From a virus, in the IMG/VR virus record IMGVR_UViG_3300034407_000782, positions 1 through 24,453 of that record: a stretch of DNA of 24,453 nucleotides. The stretch is one strand, 5' to 3'. The position numbers and the translations under genes are program-made. Positions 6,147 through 12,689 of this stretch are shown here, in pieces. The notes beneath the pieces were generated by a model. The model made no database searches, was not told the origin of the DNA, and saw only the letters and a list, made by a program, of their open reading frames with translations. Within the stretch, counting starts at the first letter, position 1. The number at the start of each line of letters is the position of its first letter.

Positions 6147-6272
6147 ATGGCAAAAGCATCCCCTTCATCTTCATCTTCACCTTCATCTTCAACTACACCT
6201 TCACTACAAGATATAACAGTAGTAGCAACTAATTTAAAAAAAATTGTTGACAATATATTTTGGTTAACCTAA
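6147..6272 (+). CDS. 41-residue Ser/Pro-rich ORF (uncertain)
   Basis: The ORF starts MAKASPSSSSSPSSSTTPSL and continues QDITVVATNLKKIVDNIFWLT, so a low-complexity Ser/Pro head precedes a helical tail. The head is encoded by an imperfect CTTCAT/CTTCAC hexanucleotide repeat, which could equally be a pyrimidine tract belonging to the origin. There is no ribosome site, and the -35 and most of the next promoter lie inside its 3' end. The protein-like tail favours a real gene slightly. Confidence 0.35.
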   Translation: MAKASPSSSSSPSSSTTPSLQDITVVATNLKKIVDNIFWLT

Positions 6273-6275
6273 ATT
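6247..6275 (+). promoter_or_regulatory. Promoter of the replication operon, predicted leaderless
   Basis: A perfect -35 TTGACA (6247-6252), 17-base spacer containing the palindrome GGTTAACC, and a weak -10 TAAATT (6270-6275). The ATG of the DUF1376 gene begins exactly 7 bases later and has no ribosome site, repeating the layout seen at the Cro-like gene. Confidence 0.6.
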
Positions 6276-6282
6276 AACAACT

Positions 6283-6660
6283 ATGAGAAAAACAATTAGT
6301 CAAGAACAATCTCCTGCATTTCAATTTTATGCAAGTGATTGGATTAGTAATCCTAACAGATTAAGGTTATCGTTAGAGGAACAAGGTGCTTATGTATTAT
6401 TATATTGCTATTGTTGGCAAGGGTTTGAGATAGAATATGATGAAGAAGTATTGAGTAGAATGTGTAATTGTAGGATAGATAAACTAAAAACAATTATGCC
6501 AAACATAATACATTTATTTAAGCAGATAGAAAAGAATGGTAGAATATATCTACAGTGCATACAAGCTGAAGAAGAAAGAAAAGAACAAGAACTTAATAGA
6601 GTGAAGAGAAGTAAAGCAGGTAAACTTGGAGCAAAAATAAGATGGAAGAACCTAAAATGA
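6283..6660 (+). CDS. DUF1376 replication protein (initiator / helicase-loader-like)
   Basis: A protein of 125 residues. The block SPAFQFYASDWISNPNRLRLSLEEQGAYVLLYCYCW in outline is the DUF1376 signature (PAFQFYxxDW...R.L..EEQGAY..LL...W), a winged-helix-type domain found at the start of phage replication proteins that act like lambda O or DnaT-like primosome factors. Only the N-terminal domain is present, and the C-terminus is a basic helix (NRVKRSKAGKLGAKIRWKN). It lies directly after the iterons and promoter and before the primase, so origin recognition is a reasonable inference. It overlaps the next ORF by ATGA. Confidence 0.75.
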   Translation: MRKTISQEQSPAFQFYASDWISNPNRLRLSLEEQGAYVLLYCYCWQGFEIEYDEEVLSRMCNCRIDKLKTIMPNIIHLFKQIEKNGRIYLQCIQAEEERKEQELNRVKRSKAGKLGAKIRWKNLK

Positions 6661-6722
6661 CATTAATATTAATTACAATATATTTATTAATAGGAATTAT
6701 TTGGTATTGGTATGAGCAGTAG
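6657..6722 (+). CDS. 21-residue membrane micro-ORF
   Basis: MTLILITIYLLIGIIWYWYEQ is almost entirely one hydrophobic helix. Its ATG overlaps the preceding stop (ATGA) and its end overlaps the next small gene by 11 bases. Coupling supports translation, but the length makes the call uncertain. Confidence 0.4.
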   Translation: MTLILITIYLLIGIIWYWYEQ

Positions 6723-6873
6723 AAAAAGAAAACCAACAGATAAAATACTTGGGTGGTCAATAAAGGTTTACTTTAGCACAGGTAAAGTTGAAGAACTTAA
6801 TTTATGTCCAGAAGAAACTGCAAAGATGATTGATAGTTATATTAAAGAAACAATTAATAGGAAGTATTTCTAA
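6712..6873 (+). CDS. 53-residue hypothetical protein
   Basis: The protein starts MSSRKRKPTDKILGWSIKVY, then FSTGKVEELNLCPEETAKMIDSYIKETINRKYF. A basic head, a short beta pair and a C-terminal helix are suggested. It overlaps the primase ATG by one base (TAATG), so it is translationally coupled to the replication genes. No family is recognised. Confidence 0.55.
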   Translation: MSSRKRKPTDKILGWSIKVYFSTGKVEELNLCPEETAKMIDSYIKETINRKYF

Positions 6874-7667
6874 TGCAGTACAAAGATTTTTTATTTCCTT
6901 TTGGAGAACACCATAGTTTTCAAACTTTTTGTGATAAAGGTAAAAATAAAAAAATAATAAAGCAGTTGCATGGTACAATAGATCAACACATTCAAGAACT
7001 TACTGCACTAAATAAAAAGGGTGCAGGTGTTTACTTTACAGTAAATCAAACTGACTTATTTGGTAGAACAACAAAGAACATTACTAAAGTAAGGGCAGTA
7101 TTCTGTGATTTTGATGGTACACCTATGCCAGATAATTTTAATATACCACCACATTTTATTATAAATACTAGTCCTAATAAGTTTCATACCTATTGGCTAG
7201 TAGAAGATATGCCATTAGAAAGTTTTACACTTTATCAACAAGCATTAGCAAGTAAGTTTGGTTCAGATAGAGCAGTAAAAGATTTACCAAGAATAATGAG
7301 GGTTGCAGGTTTTTGGCACAATAAAAAGAAACCATACCCTGTCAAGATAGTTAAGCAAAATATTATGACACCATACACAATGGAAGATATTAGAGATGGA
7401 CTAGGACTAGAAAGACCAAAGAAAAAAATAATTAAATATAACCCTACTAATTTAGTAAGGAATAAAGACTTTCAAGTTAAGGGTGTTGGTTTAGGTGGTA
7501 GGCATGAATATCTTGTAAAGATGTTAGTAGCTATGAGAATGAGAGGGGAGAGTTATGAATATGCAAAAGATCAAGTATTGACATTTGCTAACAGATGCAA
7601 CCCCCCAGAAAGTTATAGTGAAGTTATGTTTCAACTAAATGATATATGGAATAGATATGGAACTTAG
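6873..7667 (+). CDS. DNA primase, archaeo-eukaryotic (RepB/PrimPol-like) type
   Basis: A protein of 264 residues. The metal-binding pair is D79-F-D81 in RAVFCDFDGTP, followed by N/SPNKFHTYWLV with the nucleotide-binding H105, and D137-L-P-R140-IMRVAGFWHNK, in the order expected for RepB-like AEP primases. The C-terminal 65 residues (GGRHEYLVKMLVAMRMRGESYEYA...) look like a PriCT helical primase C-terminal domain. It would make RNA or DNA primers on SSB-coated template, with the neighbouring helicase unwinding. It is smaller than fused primase-helicase proteins of other phages. The helicase here is a separate gene overlapping its end. Confidence 0.82.
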   Translation: MQYKDFLFPFGEHHSFQTFCDKGKNKKIIKQLHGTIDQHIQELTALNKKGAGVYFTVNQTDLFGRTTKNITKVRAVFCDFDGTPMPDNFNIPPHFIINTSPNKFHTYWLVEDMPLESFTLYQQALASKFGSDRAVKDLPRIMRVAGFWHNKKKPYPVKIVKQNIMTPYTMEDIRDGLGLERPKKKIIKYNPTNLVRNKDFQVKGVGLGGRHEYLVKMLVAMRMRGESYEYAKDQVLTFANRCNPPESYSEVMFQLNDIWNRYGT

Positions 7668-9138
7668 AGAGTATCAAGAGTTTGCAATAGAAAATGTCAA
7701 GCAAGAATTTGCTAAAGGTAACAAAAGAGTTTTATTAGTTGCACCAACAGGTAGTGGTAAAACAGTTATTGCTAGTAGAATGATTGAGAAAACTGAACAG
7801 AAAAGAAAAGCTAGTTTATTTGTTGCACATAGAAGAGAACTAGTGAAACAATGCTCAACAAAGCTACATCAGTTTGGTATAAATGCAGGTGTAATTATGG
7901 CAGGCATTACTAATGCATGGCACTTTGATACACAAATTGCAAGCATACAAACTTTTATATCAAGAAAAGATGATGATGATTTTAATAAACCAAAAGCTGA
8001 TTTACTAATTATAGATGAAGCACATAGGTCAACAAGTAAATCATTTAGAAGACTATTAGATGAATATCCAGATGCTTATGTTGTTGGTTTAACTGCAACC
8101 CCATTAAGAAATGATGCAAGTGGTTTGGGTGATATATATGATACACTAGTAGAAGTTAGTGATATAAAAACATTAACAAGTCAAGGTTTTTTAGTTCCTT
8201 GCAAAGTATATGCACCTACAATACCAGATTTAAAAGGTGTTGCCACAGTAAGGGGTGATTATGATGCAAGAGAATTAGATAAGAGAATGAATAAAGTCAA
8301 ATTAGTTGGTGATTTAGTAGAGCATTGGATTAAGTTTGCACTTGATAGACCAACAGTAGTATTTGCTAGTAGTATTGCTCACAGTAAATATATATGCAAA
8401 ATATTTAATCAGAATGGTATACCAAGTGGACACATAGATAGTGAGATGCCAGATATAGAAAGAGAAAGACAACTAAAGATGATGCAACAAGATAAGATAA
8501 GAGTCTTGTGTAATTGCCAGATACTTACAGAAGGTTGGGATATGCCCAAGATATCTTGTGTAGTATTAGCTAGACCGACTAAAAGTGTAGGGTTATACTT
8601 ACAAATGGTGGGTAGAAGTCTAAGACCATTTAAAGATAAGAAAGATACAATGATTATAGATCACTCTGGAGCAGTATATCAAAATGGTTTTCCAGATGAA
8701 AAGAGAGAATGGAAACTAGAGTATAGTAAAGAAGATAAAAAGAAACTAAAAGAACCAAAAGAAATAATTAAGCAACCATTCACTTGTGTAAATTGTGATT
8801 TTGTTTACAAACCTACAAAAGAAAACCCAGAATGTCCTAATTGTAGTTTTGTTCCAACAAGGAAAGAAGTGCAATTATTAATTAAACAAGGTAGATTACA
8901 AGAAGTAAAGAAACCAAAAGAGAATATTAAAACAGAGGATAAGAAAAGTTTTTATGCCCAACTATTGTTTATTGGCAGACAAAAAGGGTATAAAGAAGGG
9001 TGGAGTAGTTATGTATTTAGAGAAAAATTTCATCACTTTCCTCATTCTAAAATGGTTTTACCAAAACCACCGACACCAGAAGTTATAAACTTTCTGAAAC
9101 ATTTACAAATAAAAAAAGCAAAGGGATTAAGATTATGA
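7657..9138 (+). CDS. SF2 DNA helicase (UvsW/RAD25-like) with C-terminal zinc ribbon
   Basis: A protein of 493 residues from the ATG at 7657 (MELREYQEFAIENV, preceded by GGA); a start at 7639 would add six residues. Motifs in order: Q-type REYQ, Walker A APTGSGKT (about 29-36), DEAH box IIDEAHRS (about 118-125), motif III GLTATPLR, and motif VI QMVGRSLRP (about 316-324). A four-cysteine ribbon (CVNCDF...CPNCSF) follows at about 377-396. It would unwind DNA or remodel forks using ATP, similar to UvsW-type helicases. It lies between primase and recombination genes and overlaps the primase stop by 11 bases. Confidence 0.92.
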   Translation: MELREYQEFAIENVKQEFAKGNKRVLLVAPTGSGKTVIASRMIEKTEQKRKASLFVAHRRELVKQCSTKLHQFGINAGVIMAGITNAWHFDTQIASIQTFISRKDDDDFNKPKADLLIIDEAHRSTSKSFRRLLDEYPDAYVVGLTATPLRNDASGLGDIYDTLVEVSDIKTLTSQGFLVPCKVYAPTIPDLKGVATVRGDYDARELDKRMNKVKLVGDLVEHWIKFALDRPTVVFASSIAHSKYICKIFNQNGIPSGHIDSEMPDIERERQLKMMQQDKIRVLCNCQILTEGWDMPKISCVVLARPTKSVGLYLQMVGRSLRPFKDKKDTMIIDHSGAVYQNGFPDEKREWKLEYSKEDKKKLKEPKEIIKQPFTCVNCDFVYKPTKENPECPNCSFVPTRKEVQLLIKQGRLQEVKKPKENIKTEDKKSFYAQLLFIGRQKGYKEGWSSYVFREKFHHFPHSKMVLPKPPTPEVINFLKHLQIKKAKGLRL

Positions 9139-9476
9139 GTGAACAAGAATTAGAAAAAAGAATGGAAGAAATTAGACAGATTGGTGATTCATATGCTTCA
9201 GCTAAAGCTAACCTAAACTATCTGGAACATTATAGAAAGATAAGGTTAGCACAAATGATGAAAGAAAAAATGTCTACTTGTGCCAATATGTCAGTTGCAA
9301 AAGCTGATTTAGAATCAAGAGCAGAAGAAGAATATATTAAACTTTGTAAGGACCTAAAAAATGCAGTAGAACAAGAATCAAAACTTGCTTGGTCCAAAAA
9401 AATGGTAGAGTTAAAATTTGAGTTTTGGAAAACTAATCAAATATCGGCTATGAGTGAACGAAAAAAATATGGGTAA
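9135..9476 (+). CDS. Coiled-coil hypothetical protein
   Basis: A protein of 113 residues, almost entirely helical and charged. LEKRMEEIRQIGDSYASAKANLNYLEHYRKIRLAQMM and ADLESRAEEEYIKLCKDLKNAVEQESKLAW in outline suggest a long coiled coil. It resembles unassigned proteins that sit beside recombination or replication genes in many phages. The start overlaps the helicase stop (ATGA) and the end overlaps the HNH nuclease start, so the four genes are one operon. No catalytic motif is visible. Confidence 0.7.
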   Translation: MSEQELEKRMEEIRQIGDSYASAKANLNYLEHYRKIRLAQMMKEKMSTCANMSVAKADLESRAEEEYIKLCKDLKNAVEQESKLAWSKKMVELKFEFWKTNQISAMSERKKYG

Positions 9477-9774
9477 AAAGAAACCAACACTCAAAGAACA
9501 AAAACACATGGAAAGAGTTGCAAGTATTGGTTGCATAGCTTGTAGAAAATTAGGTATCTATGATAGTCCTGCTGAAATTCACCACATAAGAAGCAAAACT
9601 GGAATGGGAAAAAGGTCAAGTCATTACCTTATTTTACCACTTTGTCCACCTCATCATAGAACAAGTAATGAAAGTTATCATTATTCTCCACAAAAATTTG
9701 AAAATCGTTTTGGTAGCCAAATGAAACTGTTACAAGAAGTGTTAGATATTTTAGGTAGTTTGAGTCAAGATTAG
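9469..9774 (+). CDS. Ref-like RecA-dependent HNH nuclease
   Basis: A protein of 101 residues from ATG 9469 (MGKKKPTLKEQKHMERVASIG); an in-frame GTG at 9454 is possible. The pattern GCIACRKLGIYDSPAEIHHIRSKTGMGKRSSHYLILPLCPPHHR, seen here in pieces, contains the CxxC, the HH of the HNH motif and the CPxHHR zinc/metal site of the P1 Ref family. Ref cuts DNA at RecA displacement loops and stimulates recombination. The C-terminal FENRFGSQMKLLQEVLDILG is also typical. It closes the rightward replication operon and converges with the leftward small-gene block. Confidence 0.82.
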   Translation: MGKKKPTLKEQKHMERVASIGCIACRKLGIYDSPAEIHHIRSKTGMGKRSSHYLILPLCPPHHRTSNESYHYSPQKFENRFGSQMKLLQEVLDILGSLSQD

Positions 9775-9983
9775 TCTTTAAACCAACTCAACCACTCTCT
9801 TTGCCCTTTGTTTTTGTGCCATTTTTCCCAATGGTCATACTTTATGCAAACATACCAATCAAAATCATATTTTTGTTTTAATTTGTATATTGCAACATGA
9901 CAATTATTATACAGGTGATTAAAAACAACTGCTTGTTCTTTAGGTGAGTTTAATAATGCTATAACTATAAATAATGTTTTCAT
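9771..9983 (-). CDS. 70-residue hypothetical protein with hydrophobic N-terminus
   Basis: The N-terminus MKTLFIVIALLNSP looks like a short, weak signal or membrane segment. The rest is Trp- and Lys-rich (FDWYVCIKYDHWEKWHKNKG...WLSWFKD). No family is recognised. It is the last gene of the leftward small-gene run and shares ATGA with the zinc-ribbon gene upstream. Its stop overlaps the end of the HNH gene on the other strand by 4 bases. Confidence 0.6.
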   Translation of the reverse strand: MKTLFIVIALLNSPKEQAVVFNHLYNNCHVAIYKLKQKYDFDWYVCIKYDHWEKWHKNKGQREWLSWFKD

Positions 9984-10204
9984 TTGTATATGTTTGGATC
10001 ATATCCACCTAAATTAAAATTTCTTTCAGGTTCGTTTTTTGTTTTAACTTGTTCTTCACTCAACTGTTTTATGGTTTTTTCCCAGCAAGGCAAACAAACC
10101 ACCCCAAATTTCATTCCTATTGCATACATACTGTTTTTATCTACATCAAAATAATTTTTACAGGAATCACATTGTAAACTTCTTTGCTTATTCGTTTTTT
10201 TCAT
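9980..10204 (-). CDS. Small CxxC zinc-ribbon-like protein
   Basis: A protein of 74 residues with two CxxC pairs: C12-DS-C15 in LQCDSCKNYF and C37-LP-C40 in VVCLPCWEK. The 20-25 residue gap between pairs fits a zinc ribbon. The tail (EPERNFNLGGYDPNIYK) is polar. Such proteins may bind DNA, RNA polymerase or another protein, but which cannot be told. It overlaps neighbours on both sides (ATGA downstream, 17 bases upstream), so it is part of one coupled leftward message. Confidence 0.65.
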   Translation of the reverse strand: MKKTNKQRSLQCDSCKNYFDVDKNSMYAIGMKFGVVCLPCWEKTIKQLSEEQVKTKNEPERNFNLGGYDPNIYK

Positions 10205-10382
10205 TTTCTATATAATTTAATATGCTATGTAAATCACTTAATACTTCTTGCATACAATCACATTCAGTATAAGTGTTTTCCCAATACATAACAACTTTTT
10301 TTAATTGCAATTCTATTTCATTAATATGATTTGCAGTTTTTGGTAATGGGTCAAAATTATCTATATTATATTTCTTCATCAT
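10188..10382 (-). CDS. 64-residue hypothetical protein
   Basis: The protein starts MMKKYNIDNFDPLPKTANHI and is mostly helical and acidic afterwards, with C-D-C in the middle (TYTECDCMQEVLSDLHSIL). It overlaps the 54-residue ORF upstream by 17 bases and the zinc-ribbon gene downstream by 17. No family is recognised; the gene architecture supports expression. Confidence 0.55.
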   Translation of the reverse strand: MMKKYNIDNFDPLPKTANHINEIELQLKKVVMYWENTYTECDCMQEVLSDLHSILNYIENEKNE

Positions 10383-10530
10383 AATCTTCCATTATTTCAT
10401 CTATAGTATTGTAACCTAACTTGTACCCCAAGCTAGTGATTTGATTAGCTAGTAAAATCTCACATTTATCTGATTGGTTTGCTAGTGCTTGATTATATTC
10501 TTGTATAAGTTTTTTTAATTGTAAATTCAT
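10366..10530 (-). CDS. 54-residue hypothetical protein
   Basis: The protein begins MNLQLKKLIQEYNQALANQS and ends in an acidic tail (IMEDYDEEI). It looks all-helical. Its ATG overlaps the stop of the 49-residue ORF as ATGA. Coding-like composition and coupling on both sides support it. No function is evident. Confidence 0.5.
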   Translation of the reverse strand: MNLQLKKLIQEYNQALANQSDKCEILLANQITSLGYKLGYNTIDEIMEDYDEEI

Positions 10531-10676
10531 AGGTCTATTGTTTTAAGTTTTTTATCTAAATCTTCTTTTAAGTCATCATCAAGACAATCAAAATAATCCA
10601 TATAAAATTTATATGCTTTTTTGTATCGTTTTAATTCATTCTCAGTTCTTTTTAATTTTAATTCAATATCTTTCAT
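10527..10676 (-). CDS. 49-residue charged helical protein
   Basis: The protein begins MKDIELKLKRTENELKRYKK and then AYKFYMDYFDCLDDDLKEDLDKKLKTIDL, a coiled-coil-like head followed by an acidic cluster. It shares ATGA with the ORFs on both sides. No family is recognised. Confidence 0.5.
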   Translation of the reverse strand: MKDIELKLKRTENELKRYKKAYKFYMDYFDCLDDDLKEDLDKKLKTIDL

Positions 10677-10753
10677 AGTATCACCATATAAAGTAATATT
10701 TGTAATGTTAATACACCTACAAAAAACAATGCTAGTATTTTAATTAAATTCAT
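10673..10753 (-). CDS. 26-residue membrane micro-ORF
   Basis: The peptide reads MNLIKILALFFVGVLTLQIL then LYMVIL, a single hydrophobic helix with one N-terminal Lys. It shares ATGA overlaps with both neighbours, which is hard to get by chance in a chain of this length, so it is probably translated. It might be a small membrane effector. Confidence 0.45.
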   Translation of the reverse strand: MNLIKILALFFVGVLTLQILLYMVIL

Positions 10754-10995
10754 TCTGTATCACATGGTTTGGTGTTAGTATCATCTGATTCAATAATAGT
10801 CCATGATGGATTATTTGGTTGAACATCATATATACATTTATCGTTTCTATATATTTCAATAGGTTTGGCTAATTGTTTTTGTATTTCTGAAAGTTCTTTT
10901 GTCATTTCAAATATATCCACATTTTTAATATGCTCAATATCCATGCAATTTAAATCATCTATAATTTTACCTAATCGTTCAATTAACTTTATCAT
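10750..10995 (-). CDS. 81-residue hypothetical protein, first gene of the micro-ORF operon
   Basis: The protein begins MIKLIERLGKIIDDLNCMDI, has a helical first half and a polar, acidic tail (SDDTNTKPCDTE). A ribosome site AAGGGG lies 8 bases before the ATG. About 40 bases upstream is AAGTTAACTATTATG, a GTTAAC element joined to a -10-like TATTAT but with no convincing -35. It lies just after the terminator of the Dam block, so it probably has its own promoter. No family is recognised. Confidence 0.6.
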   Translation of the reverse strand: MIKLIERLGKIIDDLNCMDIEHIKNVDIFEMTKELSEIQKQLAKPIEIYRNDKCIYDVQPNNPSWTIIESDDTNTKPCDTE

Positions 10996-11088
10996 TTTAA
11001 ACCCCTTATTTTCCTGCTTTGTTTTTATTCATAATAGTTAACTTACATTAATTATTATTACATTGCAAATACTTTTTTTATTTTATGC

Positions 11089-11119
11089 AAAAAAAAACCC
11101 TTACTAATTAGCAAGGGTT
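11089..11119 (-). terminator. Rho-independent terminator after the Dam methyltransferase gene
   Basis: On the minus strand AACCCTT, a ten-base loop carrying the palindrome CTAATTAG, and AAGGGTT form a 7-bp stem followed by seven further T residues. It lies 23 bases beyond the Dam stop codon and separates the Dam block from the micro-ORF operon. Confidence 0.85.
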
Positions 11120-11141
11120 CTTTTAGCAAGGATTCTTAATA

Positions 11142-11672
11142 TTATTTTATTTTATTTTTCATTGATATTTTTTCAATATAAAAAACTTGACTCATTGATA
11201 AATCATTTTTATCTAATAATCCATATTTACGGCTAAACACAACAACACAACTAGGAAAAGGCGCTGAATTTTTAGCATTACTAAACTTTAATCTACCCTT
11301 GATGTATCGTATTTGACCATAAATACAGTAGTCATGCCAATACTTTGTATCAGTTCTAGTTGGTATCAACATCACAACTGTACAACCTTTTAAACTTTCC
11401 TCGTATGCTTTTTTTACAAACTCACCAATTTTTGAATAAGGTGGATTGCACCAGATAAAAGGTTCAAAATTATTTTCATCTTTTAACAACATAGACCAAT
11501 CATAATTTAAACTATTTTGGTCTTTAGTTGTGTAAAATGTGTTTACTTTTGTATTCTCATGAGTGGCACAGATATCATAATCAAATTCAAATTCATTGTT
11601 TAATCTATCATATAAATGCTGTGGCGTTTCCCATTCATCAGAATTTTTTGAAAATAAAACTTTATCTATCAT
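11142..11672 (-). CDS. dam: Phage DNA N6-adenine methyltransferase (Dam, PF05869 type)
   Basis: A protein of 176 residues, normal family length. Diagnostic motifs: DEWETPQ (12-18) near the N-terminus, the catalytic NPPY (76-79) in IWCNPPYSKIG, IPTRTDTKYWHD (about 103-114), RLKFSNAKNSAPFPSCVVVF (127-146), where FPSC is typical. It transfers a methyl group from S-adenosylmethionine to adenine N6. In phages this usually protects DNA from host restriction, and no restriction enzyme is seen in the window. It is the last gene of a leftward run of small hypothetical genes and is followed by a strong terminator. Confidence 0.9.
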   Translation of the reverse strand: MIDKVLFSKNSDEWETPQHLYDRLNNEFEFDYDICATHENTKVNTFYTTKDQNSLNYDWSMLLKDENNFEPFIWCNPPYSKIGEFVKKAYEESLKGCTVVMLIPTRTDTKYWHDYCIYGQIRYIKGRLKFSNAKNSAPFPSCVVVFSRKYGLLDKNDLSMSQVFYIEKISMKNKIK

Positions 11673-11875
11673 TGATATTTCCTTTTTATGAATTGTATTA
11701 TTATTTTATAACAGTAATAAAAAAAAACAGTTGCACTTATTATATATATAAAAAATACACTAATTAATTGTCTATCTGATAATAGATCAGATTTATACTG
11801 CATTAATAAGAAAAGAATAAGTGAGATAATCCCACTTATTCCTATTATAATTGATTGTTTATATAATTTAGTCAT
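11669..11875 (-). CDS. Two-span membrane protein
   Basis: A protein of 68 residues. Two hydrophobic helices at about 8-25 (IIIGISGIISLILFLLM) and 40-60 (VFFIYIISATVFFYYCYKI), joined by the short polar loop QYKSDLLSDRQL and ending in a basic tail. The loop is probably outside the cytoplasm by the positive-inside rule. It shares ATGA with the Dam gene. A role in superinfection exclusion or membrane defence is possible but unsupported. Confidence 0.6.
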   Translation of the reverse strand: MTKLYKQSIIIGISGIISLILFLLMQYKSDLLSDRQLISVFFIYIISATVFFYYCYKIIIQFIKRKYQ

Positions 11876-11900
11876 TGTTCATCTCACTTTCTTTTTAAAA
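11872..11900 (-). repeat. Duplicated translation-start segment, copy 1
   Basis: Minus strand TTTTAAAAAGAAAGTGAGAT...ACAATGA spans the ribosome site (AGAAAGTGAG) and ATG of the two-span membrane protein. Copy 2 at 12095-12123 matches at 27 of 29 bases and serves the 67-residue gene. Confidence 0.7.
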
Positions 11901-12098
11901 ATTAATTGTGTAAGTTTCTTCCATTAAAATTTCTTCTTCAATATCTTTTAAAAATTCTTCATCATCTTTAAAAGAAAATCTGAATTCAGAATCATATCTA
12001 AAAGTTTTTTTACTTACTGAATCATAAACAACAGTGTCCATTGTGCCATCATCTATAATTTGTAAATCAATTATATATTTTTTAGTTAATTTACTCAT
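11895..12098 (-). CDS. 67-residue acidic hypothetical protein
   Basis: The protein starts MSKLTKKYIIDLQIIDDGTM, then alternating beta segments (TVVYDSVSKKTFRYDSEFRFSF) and an acidic C-terminus (DDEEFLKDIEEEILMEE). Small acidic beta proteins are common among phage host-interaction and DNA-mimic proteins, but this alone is not proof. It has its own ribosome site, nearly identical to that of the next gene. Confidence 0.55.
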   Translation of the reverse strand: MSKLTKKYIIDLQIIDDGTMDTVVYDSVSKKTFRYDSEFRFSFKDDEEFLKDIEEEILMEETYTINF

Positions 12099-12123
12099 TG
12101 TTTAACTCACTTTCTTTTTAAAA
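12095..12123 (-). repeat. Duplicated translation-start segment, copy 2
   Basis: Partner of the copy at 11872-11900 with two mismatches in 29 bases. It overlaps the last codons of the 47-residue ORF and contains the ribosome site of the 67-residue gene. Confidence 0.7.
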
Positions 12124-12261
12124 GTTTTCAATTAAAAAGTTTTCTATTGTTTTATAATTTGCTTTATCTTTTAAAAGTTTTATTAATTCTTCATTTTCCA
12201 AAGCAATTCCAACATCAATTAAATATTTGCCACATAAAGCATAGAAATCAAATTTAGTCAT
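12118..12261 (-). CDS. 47-residue hypothetical protein
   Basis: The protein starts MTKFDFYALCGKYLIDVGIA, then LENEELIKLLKDKANYKTIENFLIENF, and looks helical. Its ATG overlaps the upstream stop by one base (TAATG). The sequence resembles nothing I can name; composition and coupling support it. Confidence 0.5.
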   Translation of the reverse strand: MTKFDFYALCGKYLIDVGIALENEELIKLLKDKANYKTIENFLIENF

Positions 12262-12611
12262 TATGCCACCTCTAATTTATTGTTTTTAAAATAATCATGC
12301 ATGACATCATAACCAACTATATAAACATACATATTAACAACTTTTTCAGGTTCTGAAAAGTCTGTGTAAACTTCCCCAAAATTGTCATTTTCATATTCTT
12401 TTATCATTTCTATTATATTAAATACTTCATCAGATAACCATAATTTAGCTTGATGTCTTCCTATAATATAATAATCTTCATTAAATGCTTGATGGTGTAT
12501 ATCGCTAAAATCAGTTTCATTTAAATAATCTTTATTATAATGTAACTGTTCTTTAATAAAATCTTCAAAATGTGAATAGATTTCATCATATTTATAATAA
12601 TTATTTGTCAC
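12261..12611 (-). CDS. Acidic phage accessory protein of a widespread small family
   Basis: A protein of 116 residues, strongly acidic. The patterns HHQAFNEDYYIIGRHQAKLWL and YENDNFGEVYTDFSEPEKVVNMYVYIVG recall a family of small proteins found in phages and plasmids, often beside antirestriction genes, with a conserved FNxDYxIIGxxxAxxWL and YExDNFGEVxT. I cannot name a tested function. Its position upstream of Dam and its charge make an anti-defence role a fair guess. It starts with MTNNYYKYDEIY and shares a base with the next ORF. Confidence 0.6.
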   Translation of the reverse strand: MTNNYYKYDEIYSHFEDFIKEQLHYNKDYLNETDFSDIHHQAFNEDYYIIGRHQAKLWLSDEVFNIIEMIKEYENDNFGEVYTDFSEPEKVVNMYVYIVGYDVMHDYFKNNKLEVA

Positions 12612-12640
12612 TACTTACCCCTTTTTTTATTTATTAATAT

Positions 12641-12679
12641 ATTTGCTTATGCAAATGACAAGGGAAATTAATCCCTTGT
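12641..12679 (-). terminator. Paired hairpins between two accessory genes (weak terminator or attenuator)
   Basis: ACAAGGGA-6-TCCCTTGT (12658-12679, 8-bp perfect stem) and ATTTGC-4-GCAAAT (12641-12656, 6-bp stem) stand one base apart just downstream of the 101-residue leftward gene. No U-run directly follows either stem on the minus strand, so they may slow or process the message rather than end it. Confidence 0.45.
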
Positions 12680-12689
12680 TTCGTCTAAT

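Noticed and set aside
6035-6253. Minus-strand ORF of 72 codons across the iterons and the Ser/Pro repeat
   Set aside because: Its acidic Glu/Asp repeat is the complement of the CTTCAT repeat, it has no ribosome site and it crosses the iterons, so it is most likely a shadow.
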